This document shows, piece after piece, positions 31,600 to 39,153 of a stretch of DNA of 43,914 bases; position 1 is the stretch's first letter; the number at the start of each line of letters is the position of its first letter. The stretch comes from Candidatus Staskawiczbacteria bacterium. GTDB taxonomy: Bacteria; Patescibacteriota; Minisyncoccia; Minisyncoccales; Staskawiczbacteraceae. The notes under the pieces were generated by a model. It made no database searches. It worked only from the letters and a program-made list of their open reading frames with translations, and was not told the origin of the DNA. The stretch spans positions 1 to 43,914 of the forward strand of contig JAHFKU010000003.1 of the NCBI GenBank assembly GCA_023245195.1, given 5' to 3'. The position numbers and the translations under genes were made by a program.

Positions 31600-31700
31600 T
31601 GAAATTTACAATTTGAAATTTGAAATCAATTTGAAATGTGTAAATTTGAAATTTGAAAAATTTGAGACTGTTTCTGTCCCGCGCGCCCGCGGGCGCGGGG
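31600..31700. repeat. AATTTGAAAT tract plus GC palindrome upstream of the TrbL-like gene
   Basis: TTTACAATTTGAAATTTGAAATCAATTTG iterates AATTTGAAAT and includes the AAATCAAT word seen at 8057, 9617 and 41142. About 40 bases later the palindrome CGCGCCCGCGGGCGCG occurs (31682-31697). Confidence 0.7.
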
Positions 31701-31725
31701 GATCACACGGATTCTAAATTCAGTC

Positions 31726-31753
31726 ATTGTACCATGTTTTGCATTTTTGGTAA
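31726..31753 (-). promoter_or_regulatory. possible extended -10 promoter for the TrbL-like operon
   Basis: On the minus strand TTACCA is followed after 16 bases by TGGTACAAT (TACAAT at 31731-31726). The leader would be about 130 nt and would contain the AATTTGAAAT tract and the GC palindrome. Confidence 0.4.
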
Positions 31754-31797
31754 TAAATTTTGGCTGTTGATAACTTTTTGTTAAAAACGTGGCATAC

Positions 31798-31833
31798 AAA
31801 CAAGCGGGTTCGCTTTCGCGAACCCACTTGTTT
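31798..31833 (-). terminator. hairpin after hepT, probable terminator
   Basis: AAACAAG, C, GGGTTCGC, TTTC loop, GCGAACCC, A, CTTGTTT: 15 pairs with one mismatch, 20 bases beyond the hepT stop. The T-run is short. The core GGGTTCGC/GCGAACCC resembles the small hairpin inside the DHH-like gene. Confidence 0.55.
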
Positions 31834-31852
31834 AATCTTTTTAAGATTTCAT

Positions 31853-32185
31853 TTAGATAGAAATTTTCTGCAATTCCTCTTTTAATGGTGGTAGATCAAT
31901 GATAATAGTATTCCAAACTACATCTAGATTAATATCAAAATAATTATGAATAGCTTTGTCTCGGAAACCGGCAATTTCTTTCCATGGCAAATTTACCTTT
32001 TCTTTTAAGTCATCAGAAACTTTCTTCGAAACTTCTCCAATCAGAGTAAGTTGCATAATTACCGCACTTTGGACCAAAGAGTTTTTGGAGAAATTATCCT
32101 TATCAATTCCATCCACAAACGATTCAATTTTTCTGATTGAATCAAGTATTTGATCTACATATACTTTATCATTCTTTATCGTCAT
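31853..32185 (-). CDS. hepT: HepT-type toxin (DUF86 ribonuclease-like)
   Basis: A 110-aa all-helical protein. The family motif R-x4-H-x-Y is present as RDKAIHNY near residue 84. In studied systems HepT is an RNase-like toxin that its partner MntA silences by adding AMP to the motif tyrosine. MNT and HEPN genes normally sit in this order, and here the start overlaps the mntA end by 17 bases. It begins MTIKNDKVYVDQILDSIRKIESFVDG, typical of HEPN/DUF86. A hairpin terminator follows. Confidence 0.9.
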   Translation of the reverse strand: MTIKNDKVYVDQILDSIRKIESFVDGIDKDNFSKNSLVQSAVIMQLTLIGEVSKKVSDDLKEKVNLPWKEIAGFRDKAIHNYFDINLDVVWNTIIIDLPPLKEELQKISI

Positions 32186-32462
32186 ATATATTTTTTAAAT
32201 CTGGCAAAATATAAGGTTTTATAAATTTATTTACGCCACCTTCTGTTACTAAGTCAACTTTTCGTCCAAGCACTTTTTCCATTTCAGTTACTAATTCCAC
32301 AAATCCAACTAGTCCCATAGGTTTGCCAAGTCTTACCATAACATCAACATCGCTTTCTGGATTATCGTCGCCCCTAGATACAGATCCAAAAACCGCGGCA
32401 TGCTTAATGCCATAATGACGAAATATGGGAGCTAATTTAGTTTGTAAATCTTTTACGCTCAT
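32169..32462 (-). CDS. mntA: MntA-type nucleotidyltransferase antitoxin
   Basis: A 97-aa minimal nucleotidyltransferase. GSVSRGDDNPESDVDVMV fits the GS-x10-DxD motif that binds metal and nucleotide; the partner acidic residue lies in RKVDLVTEGG. Known MntA proteins AMPylate HepT and so neutralise it. It overlaps hepT by 17 bases, indicating coupled translation. It is the second toxin-antitoxin pair within 6 kb. Confidence 0.9.
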   Translation of the reverse strand: MSVKDLQTKLAPIFRHYGIKHAAVFGSVSRGDDNPESDVDVMVRLGKPMGLVGFVELVTEMEKVLGRKVDLVTEGGVNKFIKPYILPDLKNIYDDKE

Positions 32463-32541
32463 ATGGTAATTGTAAAATAGAAATACGGAAGATGCAAGAG
32501 GGCCAACCTATACATTTTAGCCCATTTATACGGTTTCTGCA

Positions 32542-33474
32542 CTAGAGGCTGTTTGTTAAATTTATCCAATTTTGAATGGAGAGGGTTTCTGCTCTTTGAT
32601 TGGATTTTATGTCGTTTTTTGAAAGCCAGACTTCAACTTCTTTCCGGTCTTTTTTTAGAATCACCGAAAAGTTATTTGCTAGTTGTTTTCGGGGATGGGA
32701 AAACCCGGCTTTTACGATTTGAAAGAATTTTTCGACAAATGCAGGATTGTTAGATTGCCACAGCGCGACGCCCGCGGGCGCCGCGCTTCGCAATGACGAA
32801 TTAGAATATGGCGTTATTTTTATAATTGCCGAATCAACTTTTGGCGAGGGCCAGAACTTTTCTTTTCCAACATAAGAAATAATTTCTGCTTTGGCATAAA
32901 ATTGCACCGAAACTGCTAGAATGCTCATATGGGGCGGCTTTGCACAGATTCTTTGCGCCACCTCTTTTTGGACCATTAGCACCATGGATTCGGGAGGATT
33001 GCCTGACTCTAAAAACATTCTAATTAAGGGCGAGGTCAAATAATAAGGTATATTGGCTACGATTTTATATTTTTTAGGTAATTGAGTATTAGATTGCTTC
33101 GCTTTGCTCGCAATGACGATATTTTTCGTTAATTGGTCATTGGCTATTGGGATTTGGGGTTTCATTTTAAGAATATCTCCATGAATTACATTTATATTCT
33201 TAAAATGCGCAAGGGTTTCTTTTAGGATTTCTACCATATTCTTGTCCTTTTCTATAGCAAGGACAGTTTTTGCCAAAGGTGCTAATGCTTGGGTTAGGGT
33301 GCCTATGCCTGGGCCTACTTCTAAAATAGTATCTGTGGGCTTGAGATCTGCGGCTTCAACGATTTTTTTGAGAGTTGCTTGGTCTATTAAAAAATTCTGG
33401 CCCAACCCTTTTAGGGGCTTGGTACTGTGTTTAGCTAGTAATTCTTTAATGGTTTTTGGAGAAGTTAAATCCAT
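32542..33474 (-). CDS. rsmA: 16S rRNA (adenine-N6,N6) dimethyltransferase RsmA/KsgA with two in-frame repeat insertions
   Basis: Dimethylates two adjacent adenines near the 3' end of 16S rRNA during small-subunit assembly. Motifs: GQNFLID (25-31), SAM loop EVGPGIGTLT (52-61), acidic IEKDK, and catalytic NIPYYL (141-146). At 310 aa it is about 40 longer than usual. Residues 119-128 (VIASKAKQSN) come from the repeat at 33091-33118, and residues 226-241 (SSLRSAAPAGVALWQS) from the repeat at 32752-32798. Both fall between conserved motifs and keep the frame. The gene is preceded by an inverted-repeat tract. Confidence 0.93.
   Translation of the reverse strand: MDLTSPKTIKELLAKHSTKPLKGLGQNFLIDQATLKKIVEAADLKPTDTILEVGPGIGTLTQALAPLAKTVLAIEKDKNMVEILKETLAHFKNINVIHGDILKMKPQIPIANDQLTKNIVIASKAKQSNTQLPKKYKIVANIPYYLTSPLIRMFLESGNPPESMVLMVQKEVAQRICAKPPHMSILAVSVQFYAKAEIISYVGKEKFWPSPKVDSAIIKITPYSNSSLRSAAPAGVALWQSNNPAFVEKFFQIVKAGFSHPRKQLANNFSVILKKDRKEVEVWLSKNDIKSNQRAETLSIQNWINLTNSL
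32752..32798. repeat. AGATTGC...GCAATGACG repeat in rsmA, long GC core
   Basis: AGATTGC, then a palindromic core GCGCGACGCCCGCGGGCG plus CCGCGC with one mismatch, then GCAATGACG. Translated in frame as SSLRSAAPAGVALWQS. Confidence 0.9.
33091..33118. repeat. AGATTGC...GCAATGACG repeat in rsmA, short core
   Basis: 28 bases, differing from the tsaE copy at a single position (CGCTTTGCTC for CGCTTCGCTC). Translated as VIASKAKQSN: the orientation matches tsaE but a different frame gives a different peptide from RAKRSNL. Confidence 0.9.
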
Positions 33475-33499
33475 AATAGTTAAACTCTAAACCCAAAAC

Positions 33500-33609
33500 T
33501 CTAAATCCTAAACAAATCCAAAATTCTAAATACCAAATCACAAACACGTTTAGATAGAGTTTAGGATTTAGAATTTCTTTTTATTATGCTAATCATAGCA
33601 TAATAAAAG
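33500..33609. repeat. inverted-repeat tract and hairpin between rsmA and the M23 gene
   Basis: TCTAAATCCTAAAC (33500-33513) is inverted at 33559-33572. The interior includes CAAACACGTTTAG, similar to CAAATACGTTTAG inside the element at 15703. A 13-bp hairpin TTTTATTATGCTA/TAGCATAATAAAA follows (about 33580-33609). A DnaA-box-like TGTGGATAA is at 33612. Confidence 0.65.
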
Positions 33610-33624
33610 GCTGTGGATAACTGC

Positions 33625-33653
33625 TTGACTGACCTGCTTAAAATTGCTAAACT
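33625..33653 (+). promoter_or_regulatory. promoter for the LysM-M23 gene
   Basis: TTGACT (33625-33630), 17-base spacer, TAAACT (33648-33653), just before the TTG start at 33666. Another nearly leaderless arrangement. Confidence 0.55.
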
Positions 33654-33665
33654 TAAAGCAACACC

Positions 33666-34892
33666 TTGCTTACATTTTTTAATAGAAAATTCACCCGGTT
33701 AAACAGCTTTTACCTTAAGGCAAAAGCTAAAATCCAAAGGATTTTGTTTAACTGGGTAAACAGCATCTATGAAAAGGGATTCTCAAAAAACCCCTTCTTT
33801 TGTTTTTTACGGCGGAAAACAAAACTTCTCTTTGGTAAAGAGGCTCTGCGCCTGAAAAATGGCAATTTCTATTTTGGATTGATGTCAATTGTCTTGCTGG
33901 GGTCGCTGTTTATCAGTTCTGATAGCTTGGCCCAAGACACTTATGCCAACAACAGTAATGTGATCTTTTTTAATTCATTTTTCAAAAATACAGATAATTT
34001 AACCAATAACGACCTCTTTTTCAGCCAAAACAAAGAATTGGCCCTTGAAACCCCGGATTTAAAGATTATCCAAGATAATTCTATTTATGCCGTCAGCACC
34101 CCCTCTATTTTAACCACCCAGACGTTGGGAGACATTTTTGGCGGATCAGACGAACAGAGGAAAGAAATTGTAGAATACCAGGTGCAAATTGGCGATACAA
34201 TTGCCAAGCTTGCCAATGATTACAATATTACGCCCGAAACCATTGCTTCTGCCAATGGCATTTCAAAAAATGCGGCCCTTAAGGTTGGCCAAACGATTGT
34301 TATTTTACCCGTTTCCGGAGTGGTGCACATTGTAAAACCCGGAGATGTGATAAGCCAAATTGCTAAAACCTATAAAGCGAAAGCCGATGATATTGTCGCC
34401 TTTAATAATCTTGCTGGAGAGGGCGATATTTTTATTGGAGATTCTTTGATTATTCCAAATGGAGTGATGCCGGCAAAACCCGTGCCGTCTTTCATCACGG
34501 TTCCCTTGGCTGATAATTTCTTTATCTATCCTGCAGAGGGTCTTATTACCCAAGGTTTGCACTATTACAATGGCGTGGATTTGGCAAACAAAGTTGGAAC
34601 GCCTATTTATGCCGCCGCTTCTGGCGTGGTTCAAAGAGCAGTAGCTGACGGATTTTACCACGGAGGCATGGGAAACCATATTTCCATTTTACATTCCAAT
34701 GGCACGGTTACCTATTATGGCCACCTTCAGACGGTTTTTGTTAAATCCGGCGATAGAGTTGGCACGGGAGATAGAATTGGATTAATGGGCCAAACCGGCC
34801 GGGCAACTGGCCCCCATGTGCACTTTGAGGTTATTGGAGCCCAAAATCCTTTGGCCAAGTTCTTGGTTGGATCGGTGATTAAATATAAATAA
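33666..34892 (+). CDS. membrane-anchored LysM / M23 peptidase-family protein
   Basis: A 408-aa protein. A basic cytoplasmic N-terminus (about 1-70) is followed by one membrane helix (about 72-90, YFGLMSIVLLGSLFISSDSLA). Two LysM repeats (about 160-205 and 212-256: VQIGDTIAKLANDYNITPETIASAN and VKPGDVISQIAKTYKAKADDIVAFN) should bind peptidoglycan. The M23 domain at about 285-395 has YNGVDLA, YGHL and GPHVHFEV. The classical HxGxD metal motif reads YxGxD with a His two residues earlier, so zinc binding needs checking. The TTG start at 33666 is chosen because of the promoter just upstream and the lack of an ATG before the helix. Probable role in wall remodelling. Confidence 0.82.
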   Translation: MLTFFNRKFTRLNSFYLKAKAKIQRILFNWVNSIYEKGFSKNPFFCFLRRKTKLLFGKEALRLKNGNFYFGLMSIVLLGSLFISSDSLAQDTYANNSNVIFFNSFFKNTDNLTNNDLFFSQNKELALETPDLKIIQDNSIYAVSTPSILTTQTLGDIFGGSDEQRKEIVEYQVQIGDTIAKLANDYNITPETIASANGISKNAALKVGQTIVILPVSGVVHIVKPGDVISQIAKTYKAKADDIVAFNNLAGEGDIFIGDSLIIPNGVMPAKPVPSFITVPLADNFFIYPAEGLITQGLHYYNGVDLANKVGTPIYAAASGVVQRAVADGFYHGGMGNHISILHSNGTVTYYGHLQTVFVKSGDRVGTGDRIGLMGQTGRATGPHVHFEVIGAQNPLAKFLVGSVIKYK

Positions 34893-34903
34893 AAATTCTT
34901 GTT

Positions 34904-34940
34904 AAAAAACAGCGGCGCCCGAAGGCGCCGCTGTTTTTTT
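34904..34940 (+). terminator. strong intrinsic terminator
   Basis: AACAGCGGCGCC, loop CGAA, GGCGCCGCTG then TTTTTTT: a GC-rich 12-bp stem 12-15 bases after the M23 stop. Confidence 0.92.
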
Positions 34941-34986
34941 GTAATCCGCGTAAATTCAGCGTAATAATCAGCGTTGTATTAGCGGA

Positions 34987-36519
34987 TTATCTTGCATACT
35001 CCACCACCCTGTTTTCTCTGATAACCGTTACCTTAATTTCTCCTGGATATTTTAATTCTTCTTCAATGTTGGCGGCGATTTGGCGGGCCATTTTTGAAAC
35101 GCCCAAATCATCTACTTTGTCAGCTTTCACAAATACTCTAATTTCTCTACCAGCCTGAATAGCATAAGCTTTTTCTACCCCTTCAAATTTATTAGCAATG
35201 CTTTCCAACGCACTTAATCGTTGCAGATAGTTTTCCAAGGTGTCTTTACGGGCTCCCGGGCGCGAAGCCGAAATAGAATCAGCCACAATCACAATAGCGC
35301 CTTCCAGTGAATCCACCGGAAAATCTCCGTGGTGGCTTCTCATGGCATGGATAATTTCTTCTTTTTCACCGAATTTTTCCAAAATCTTAATACCAATATC
35401 AATGTGGCTTCCTTCCATTTGCTGGTCAAGCGCCTTTCCAATATCATGAAATAATCCTGCTCGCTTGGCGACTGGCGCATTAGCTCCTATTTCTTCAGCA
35501 ATCGTTTCGGCAATTAAGGCTACTTCCATGGAATGTTGAAGTACGTTTTGGCCGTAGCTGGTCCGATAGTATAATCTGCCCAAAATCTGCACTAGCTTTT
35601 CGTTAACTCCCAAGATATTCATGTCATACAGCGTTTTTTCTCCGGCGTCTTTGATGACTTTGGAAATTTCTTGCTTGGCTTCTTCTACTTTTTCTTCAAT
35701 TTTGGCAGGCTGGATTCGGCCATCCTGAATTAATTTATCCAAAGCCATTTTGGCAATCTGGCGCCGCACGGGATTAAAGCAGGAAATAACGACTGAATCG
35801 GGCGTATCATCAACAATCAATTCAACGCCCGTGATTTTTTCGAAAGCCTTAATATTACGTCCCTCTTTGCCGATGATTCGGCCCTTAATATCTTCACTGG
35901 CAAGGTGAAGAGTAGTCGTGGAAAGCTCTAGCGTATGATTTACCGCGCATTTTTGGATAGCGAGCGTGACAATTTCACGAGCTTTGGTGGCCAAAGCGTC
36001 CTGCCCGGCCTGTTCTACTTTTCTCATCCTTTCCAAAATGTCTTTTTCGGAGTCTTTTTCTACTAAACTCAATAATTCTTTTTTAGCGTCTTCCCGCGAA
36101 AGATTGGCGACTTTTTCGAGCTTGGTTTCAGCTTCAAGGCGCAATTTGTCTAGATCTTCTTTAACCGTTTTTAGTTTTTCTACGTTTTTGCCTAACTCAT
36201 CTTCTTTTTTCTCAAAAGCGCCGATTTTTTCTTCCAGTAATTTTTCTCGATCTAAAATAAGCTGCTGGGCTTTTAAAAATTCCCTTCTTCGTTCATCAAT
36301 TTCTTTTTGGGATTCGGCCAGAATTTTTGAAGACTGGGTTTTGGCATCTTTGACCAATTTTTCAGTTTCTTCTTTGGTTTCCTGAACCTTTTTTACCAGT
36401 TTTGCTTCCAGTGAGCCGGCCCGCTGCTTGGCCAGTGATTGGCGGGTGTAATAGCCGATAATGCACCCCAGCGCTAATGATATAAATCCAGCGATAGCGA
36501 TAATAATGATTTGATCCAT
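34987..36519 (-). CDS. rny: ribonuclease Y
   Basis: Membrane-bound endoribonuclease that starts mRNA decay. N-terminal membrane helix at 3-24 (IIIIAIAGFISLALGCIIGYY), long coiled coil (about 28-190), KH domain with GRIIGKEGRNIKAFEKITGVELIVDDTPDSV in pieces, HD domain with QHSMEVALIAETIAEEIG and LFHDIGKALDQ, and the conserved C-terminal YPGEIKVTVIRENRVVEYAR. At 510 aa it is standard. Its upstream gap holds the gene-less S23-type element, so the promoter probably lies within or beyond that element. Confidence 0.97.
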   Translation of the reverse strand: MDQIIIIAIAGFISLALGCIIGYYTRQSLAKQRAGSLEAKLVKKVQETKEETEKLVKDAKTQSSKILAESQKEIDERRREFLKAQQLILDREKLLEEKIGAFEKKEDELGKNVEKLKTVKEDLDKLRLEAETKLEKVANLSREDAKKELLSLVEKDSEKDILERMRKVEQAGQDALATKAREIVTLAIQKCAVNHTLELSTTTLHLASEDIKGRIIGKEGRNIKAFEKITGVELIVDDTPDSVVISCFNPVRRQIAKMALDKLIQDGRIQPAKIEEKVEEAKQEISKVIKDAGEKTLYDMNILGVNEKLVQILGRLYYRTSYGQNVLQHSMEVALIAETIAEEIGANAPVAKRAGLFHDIGKALDQQMEGSHIDIGIKILEKFGEKEEIIHAMRSHHGDFPVDSLEGAIVIVADSISASRPGARKDTLENYLQRLSALESIANKFEGVEKAYAIQAGREIRVFVKADKVDDLGVSKMARQIAANIEEELKYPGEIKVTVIRENRVVEYAR

Positions 36520-36526
36520 GTTCGTG

Positions 36527-36651
36527 AATTTCTAATTCTTAATTTCTAATTTCTATTAAATATCTAATCGCTTTAATTTCCAAACACCATGGTTTTAGAA
36601 ATTAGCAGGATTAAAAATTTAATGAAAATTGAAAATTAGAAATTGAAAATT
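36527..36651. repeat. gene-less S23-type inverted-repeat element, copy 2
   Basis: The left end 36527-36561 finishes in AATTTCTATTAAAT. The right end 36617-36651 is the exact reverse complement of 15703-15737. The interior shares GCTTTAATTTC and ATCTAAT words with copy 1 in inverse orientation and differs by a short insertion (ACCATGGT). It sits between the rny start and the clpP terminator. Confidence 0.85.
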
Positions 36652-36671
36652 TAATAAATTTATTAAGACTT

Positions 36672-36731
36672 TTTGTTTGCGTACAAATTTCTTTATTCGC
36701 AAACAAAAAAACTCATCCAACATGGTGAGTT
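36672..36731 (-). terminator. two hairpins after clpP, including an intrinsic terminator
   Basis: On the minus strand ACTCACCATGTTGGATGAGT is followed by TTTTTTTG (hairpin 36711-36731), a compact terminator 40 bases after the clpP stop. Beyond it TTTTTGTTTGCG and CGCAAACAAAAA (about 36670-36710) form a second 12-bp hairpin. Confidence 0.75.
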
Positions 36732-36770
36732 GCTCGCATAAAACATATTTTCTCGGATTTTAGAGAATGG

Positions 36771-37376
36771 TTACTTGGCTCCGGTTATGACTTCATCAAT
36801 TAAGCCGTATTTTTGGGCTTCCAAAGCGGTCATATAAAAATCCCGGTCGGTATCTTTTTCAACCATGCTCATTGACTGGCCGGTGTGGCTAGCCAAAATC
36901 TCGTTGATCTTACCTTTGATTTTTATAATCTGCTTGGCAGTAATTTCAATGTCTGCGGCTTGCCCTTGCATGCCGCCGGCAACTTGGTGGAGCATGATTT
37001 CGGCGTTGGGCAAAGCAAAACGCTTGCCTTTGGTGCCACAAGCCAAAATAACCGCTCCCATCGAAGCTGCCAGGCCGATGCAAATGGTAGAAACCGGGCA
37101 TTTAATAAACTGCATGGTGTCATAGATAGCCAGTCCCGCTGTAACCGAACCTCCAGGGCTGTTAATATAAAGCTTTATGTCTCTTTTTGGGTCTTTTGAG
37201 ACCAAGTACAGCATTTGGGCAATTACCACATTAGCATTCATATCGGTAACCGGCCCAGCCAAAAAGATAATACGCTCTTCTAAAAGCCTAGAAAATATGT
37301 CATATACGCGCTCACCGCGTTGTGATTTTTCGATAATCGTTGGTACGATAGGCACAATTGTTAATTCAAAATGCAA
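36771..37376 (-). CDS. clpP: ATP-dependent Clp protease proteolytic subunit
   Basis: Serine peptidase that forms a double-heptamer chamber and works with ClpX or ClpC. Catalytic S105 is in [10 protein letters not shown]130 in [11 protein letters not shown]179 in [26 protein letters not shown] and the handle helix are intact. At 201 aa it is normal. The N-terminus [39 protein letters not shown] fits a mature form. The trigger factor gene lies upstream on the same strand (86-bp gap), a common order. Confidence 0.97.
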   Translation of the reverse strand: MHFELTIVPIVPTIIEKSQRGERVYDIFSRLLEERIIFLAGPVTDMNANVVIAQMLYLVSKDPKRDIKLYINSPGGSVTAGLAIYDTMQFIKCPVSTICIGLAASMGAVILACGTKGKRFALPNAEIMLHQVAGGMQGQAADIEITAKQIIKIKGKINEILASHTGQSMSMVEKDTDRDFYMTALEAQKYGLIDEVITGAK

Positions 37377-37462
37377 ATATCAAACTGCAAAATAACAGTT
37401 TAAAATTTAAAATATCGCGAAGCGATAACAAAATTTTGAATTTTGATCTTTTAATTTTACAT
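37377..37462. repeat. short tract between tig and clpP
   Basis: TTTAAAATTTAAAATATCGCGAAGCGATAACAAAATTTTG: an AT tract with a small hairpin TATCGCGAAGCGATA at its centre. It has the same plan as the AAATCAAT elements (AT tract around a GC palindrome), though much shorter. Confidence 0.5.
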
Positions 37463-38731
37463 TTAACGAGATAAATTTTCTAGAAACTGGAAAATTTTCT
37501 CGTTAAATATCGCTCCTTTACTATACTCCGTTAATTGGTTGATGTCAATTTGTTTTAGTTGGTCCTGGGTGTAATTTTTCATCAATTTTTGTAGATCTTT
37601 TGCTATTTCTTCTGGAGTTACCTCAATGTGTTCTGCTTTCCCGATTTCGCGCAGCACCAAAAAGTTTTTGATCCTTTTTTCAGCCTCCAATTTATAGGTG
37701 TTTTTAATCTCTTCTTCGGTTTTATTGACCGAAGCCAGATATTTTTCAAACGACATGTTGAATTGATTGTTGACTTGCACTTTTAAATCTTCCAGTAATC
37801 GCTCTTTTTCAAATTCCACCATTTTTTCAGGAATATCAAAGGTAATTTGCATGGAAATTTTTTCTAACACCTCACCGCGTGTTCGTTGCTTTTCTGATTC
37901 TTGTTTTTCCAGGGTAATTCCCTCTTTTAAATTTTCTTTCAATGCCACCAAGCTATCAAAAGCACCTAGGCTCTTGGCAAATTCATCGTTAATTTCGGCC
38001 AGTTCCATTTTTTGAACCGAAAGCATTTTTACCTTAAATAAGGCTGGTTTTCCGGCCAAATCTTTGCGCGGCATATTCTCCGGGAACTTGGCCGTAAATT
38101 CTTTTTGGTCGCCGGCTTTCATGCCAATAACATTTTCTTCAAAGTCTTTTAAAAACCCGCCCTGGCCTAAAATAAACCGGTCTTTTACGGTTTTGTTATC
38201 ATTGATTGCTTCGTTGGAATATTCAATTTCTACAAAATCCTTATCTTGCGCTGGCCGATTTTCAGTCGTAAATTTAGCCCGAGATTTTTGCAGATAATCT
38301 ATCGTGTCTTGAATTTCTTTTTCATCCACCGAAATTTCTTTGCCTTTTATATGGCTGGCGATTTCTTTATAATTAGGCAGTTTTATTTCCGGTAACACGG
38401 AAACTGTTACGGTAAATAAAAATTCGTTTCCTTTAGCAATTTTTTTAATTTGGACTTCGGGGTCGCCAATCGGTTCTAATTTTTGTTCTTCCACAAACTT
38501 TGGATAGGTTGCCTTAACTGCCAAGTCACCCGCTTCCATAAGCAATTCTTCAGGTTTTATCTTTTCTTCCACCATTTTTAACGGCACTTGGCCCTTGCGA
38601 AATCCATCTATTTTGACATGTTCCTTCAATGCCAAAAGCGCCTTGTCAAAATATTTGCCAAATTCTTCAGCCGTCAACTCGAATTCTATTTCTATTTGTG
38701 ATTGGGGTAATTTTTTAATTTCGGTTTTCAT
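37463..38731 (-). CDS. tig: trigger factor
   Basis: Ribosome-bound chaperone and prolyl isomerase that meets nascent chains. The ribosome-binding loop GFRKGQVPLKMVEEK (43-57) is conserved. The FKBP-like domain is at about 150-230 (RPAQDKDFVEIEY...GMKAGDQKEFTAKFPENMPRKDLAGKPALFKVKM), followed by the long helical arm domain. At 422 aa it is complete. The ATG overlaps the upstream Nudix stop by 4 bases (ATGA), so both are translated from one mRNA. Confidence 0.96.
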   Translation of the reverse strand: MKTEIKKLPQSQIEIEFELTAEEFGKYFDKALLALKEHVKIDGFRKGQVPLKMVEEKIKPEELLMEAGDLAVKATYPKFVEEQKLEPIGDPEVQIKKIAKGNEFLFTVTVSVLPEIKLPNYKEIASHIKGKEISVDEKEIQDTIDYLQKSRAKFTTENRPAQDKDFVEIEYSNEAINDNKTVKDRFILGQGGFLKDFEENVIGMKAGDQKEFTAKFPENMPRKDLAGKPALFKVKMLSVQKMELAEINDEFAKSLGAFDSLVALKENLKEGITLEKQESEKQRTRGEVLEKISMQITFDIPEKMVEFEKERLLEDLKVQVNNQFNMSFEKYLASVNKTEEEIKNTYKLEAEKRIKNFLVLREIGKAEHIEVTPEEIAKDLQKLMKNYTQDQLKQIDINQLTEYSKGAIFNEKIFQFLENLSR

Positions 38732-39150
38732 TTACCTGAAAAATATTTTTGTAGAGCGATAAAACCGTCATTTCCTTTATCAAATTTTTGGAAATTATTT
38801 TGATCTGCCCACTCAAATTTATTATGTTCTTCGCTTAGTTTTAAATCTCCTGAAATATATTTAGTACGAAAAAGTATAATATACACTTTCTTTCCGTACA
38901 AGGGGTGAGTTTTTTTAGAAATTTCAAAAAACCAAACAGCAAAAGGATTTTTAACTTCAATCTCAAAGCCTGTTTCTTCTCTAACCTCCCGTTTTAAAGA
39001 AAGTTCTAGGTCACCAGGTTTTTGAATTTCATCTTCTTGAATTTTTCCACCAGGAAAATCCAATCCAAATATTGGATCAAAAACTATAAGTACCTTTCCG
39101 TCCTTTTCAATTAGTGCTTTTTGTCCGACGTAAAATAGTGCTTCCTCCAT
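38728..39150 (-). CDS. Nudix hydrolase
   Basis: A 140-aa hydrolase of nucleoside-diphosphate-linked compounds; the substrate is not predictable. The Nudix box core REVREETGFE is intact and preceded by FPGGKIQ. The spacing between GG and the REV part is expanded by about six residues (EDEIQKPGDLELSLK), an unusual but known kind of variation. It lies 3 bases after hppA and overlaps tig by 4, so it is in the middle of an hppA - nudix - tig unit. Confidence 0.88.
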   Translation of the reverse strand: MEEALFYVGQKALIEKDGKVLIVFDPIFGLDFPGGKIQEDEIQKPGDLELSLKREVREETGFEIEVKNPFAVWFFEISKKTHPLYGKKVYIILFRTKYISGDLKLSEEHNKFEWADQNNFQKFDKGNDGFIALQKYFSGK

Positions 39151-39153
39151 AAA

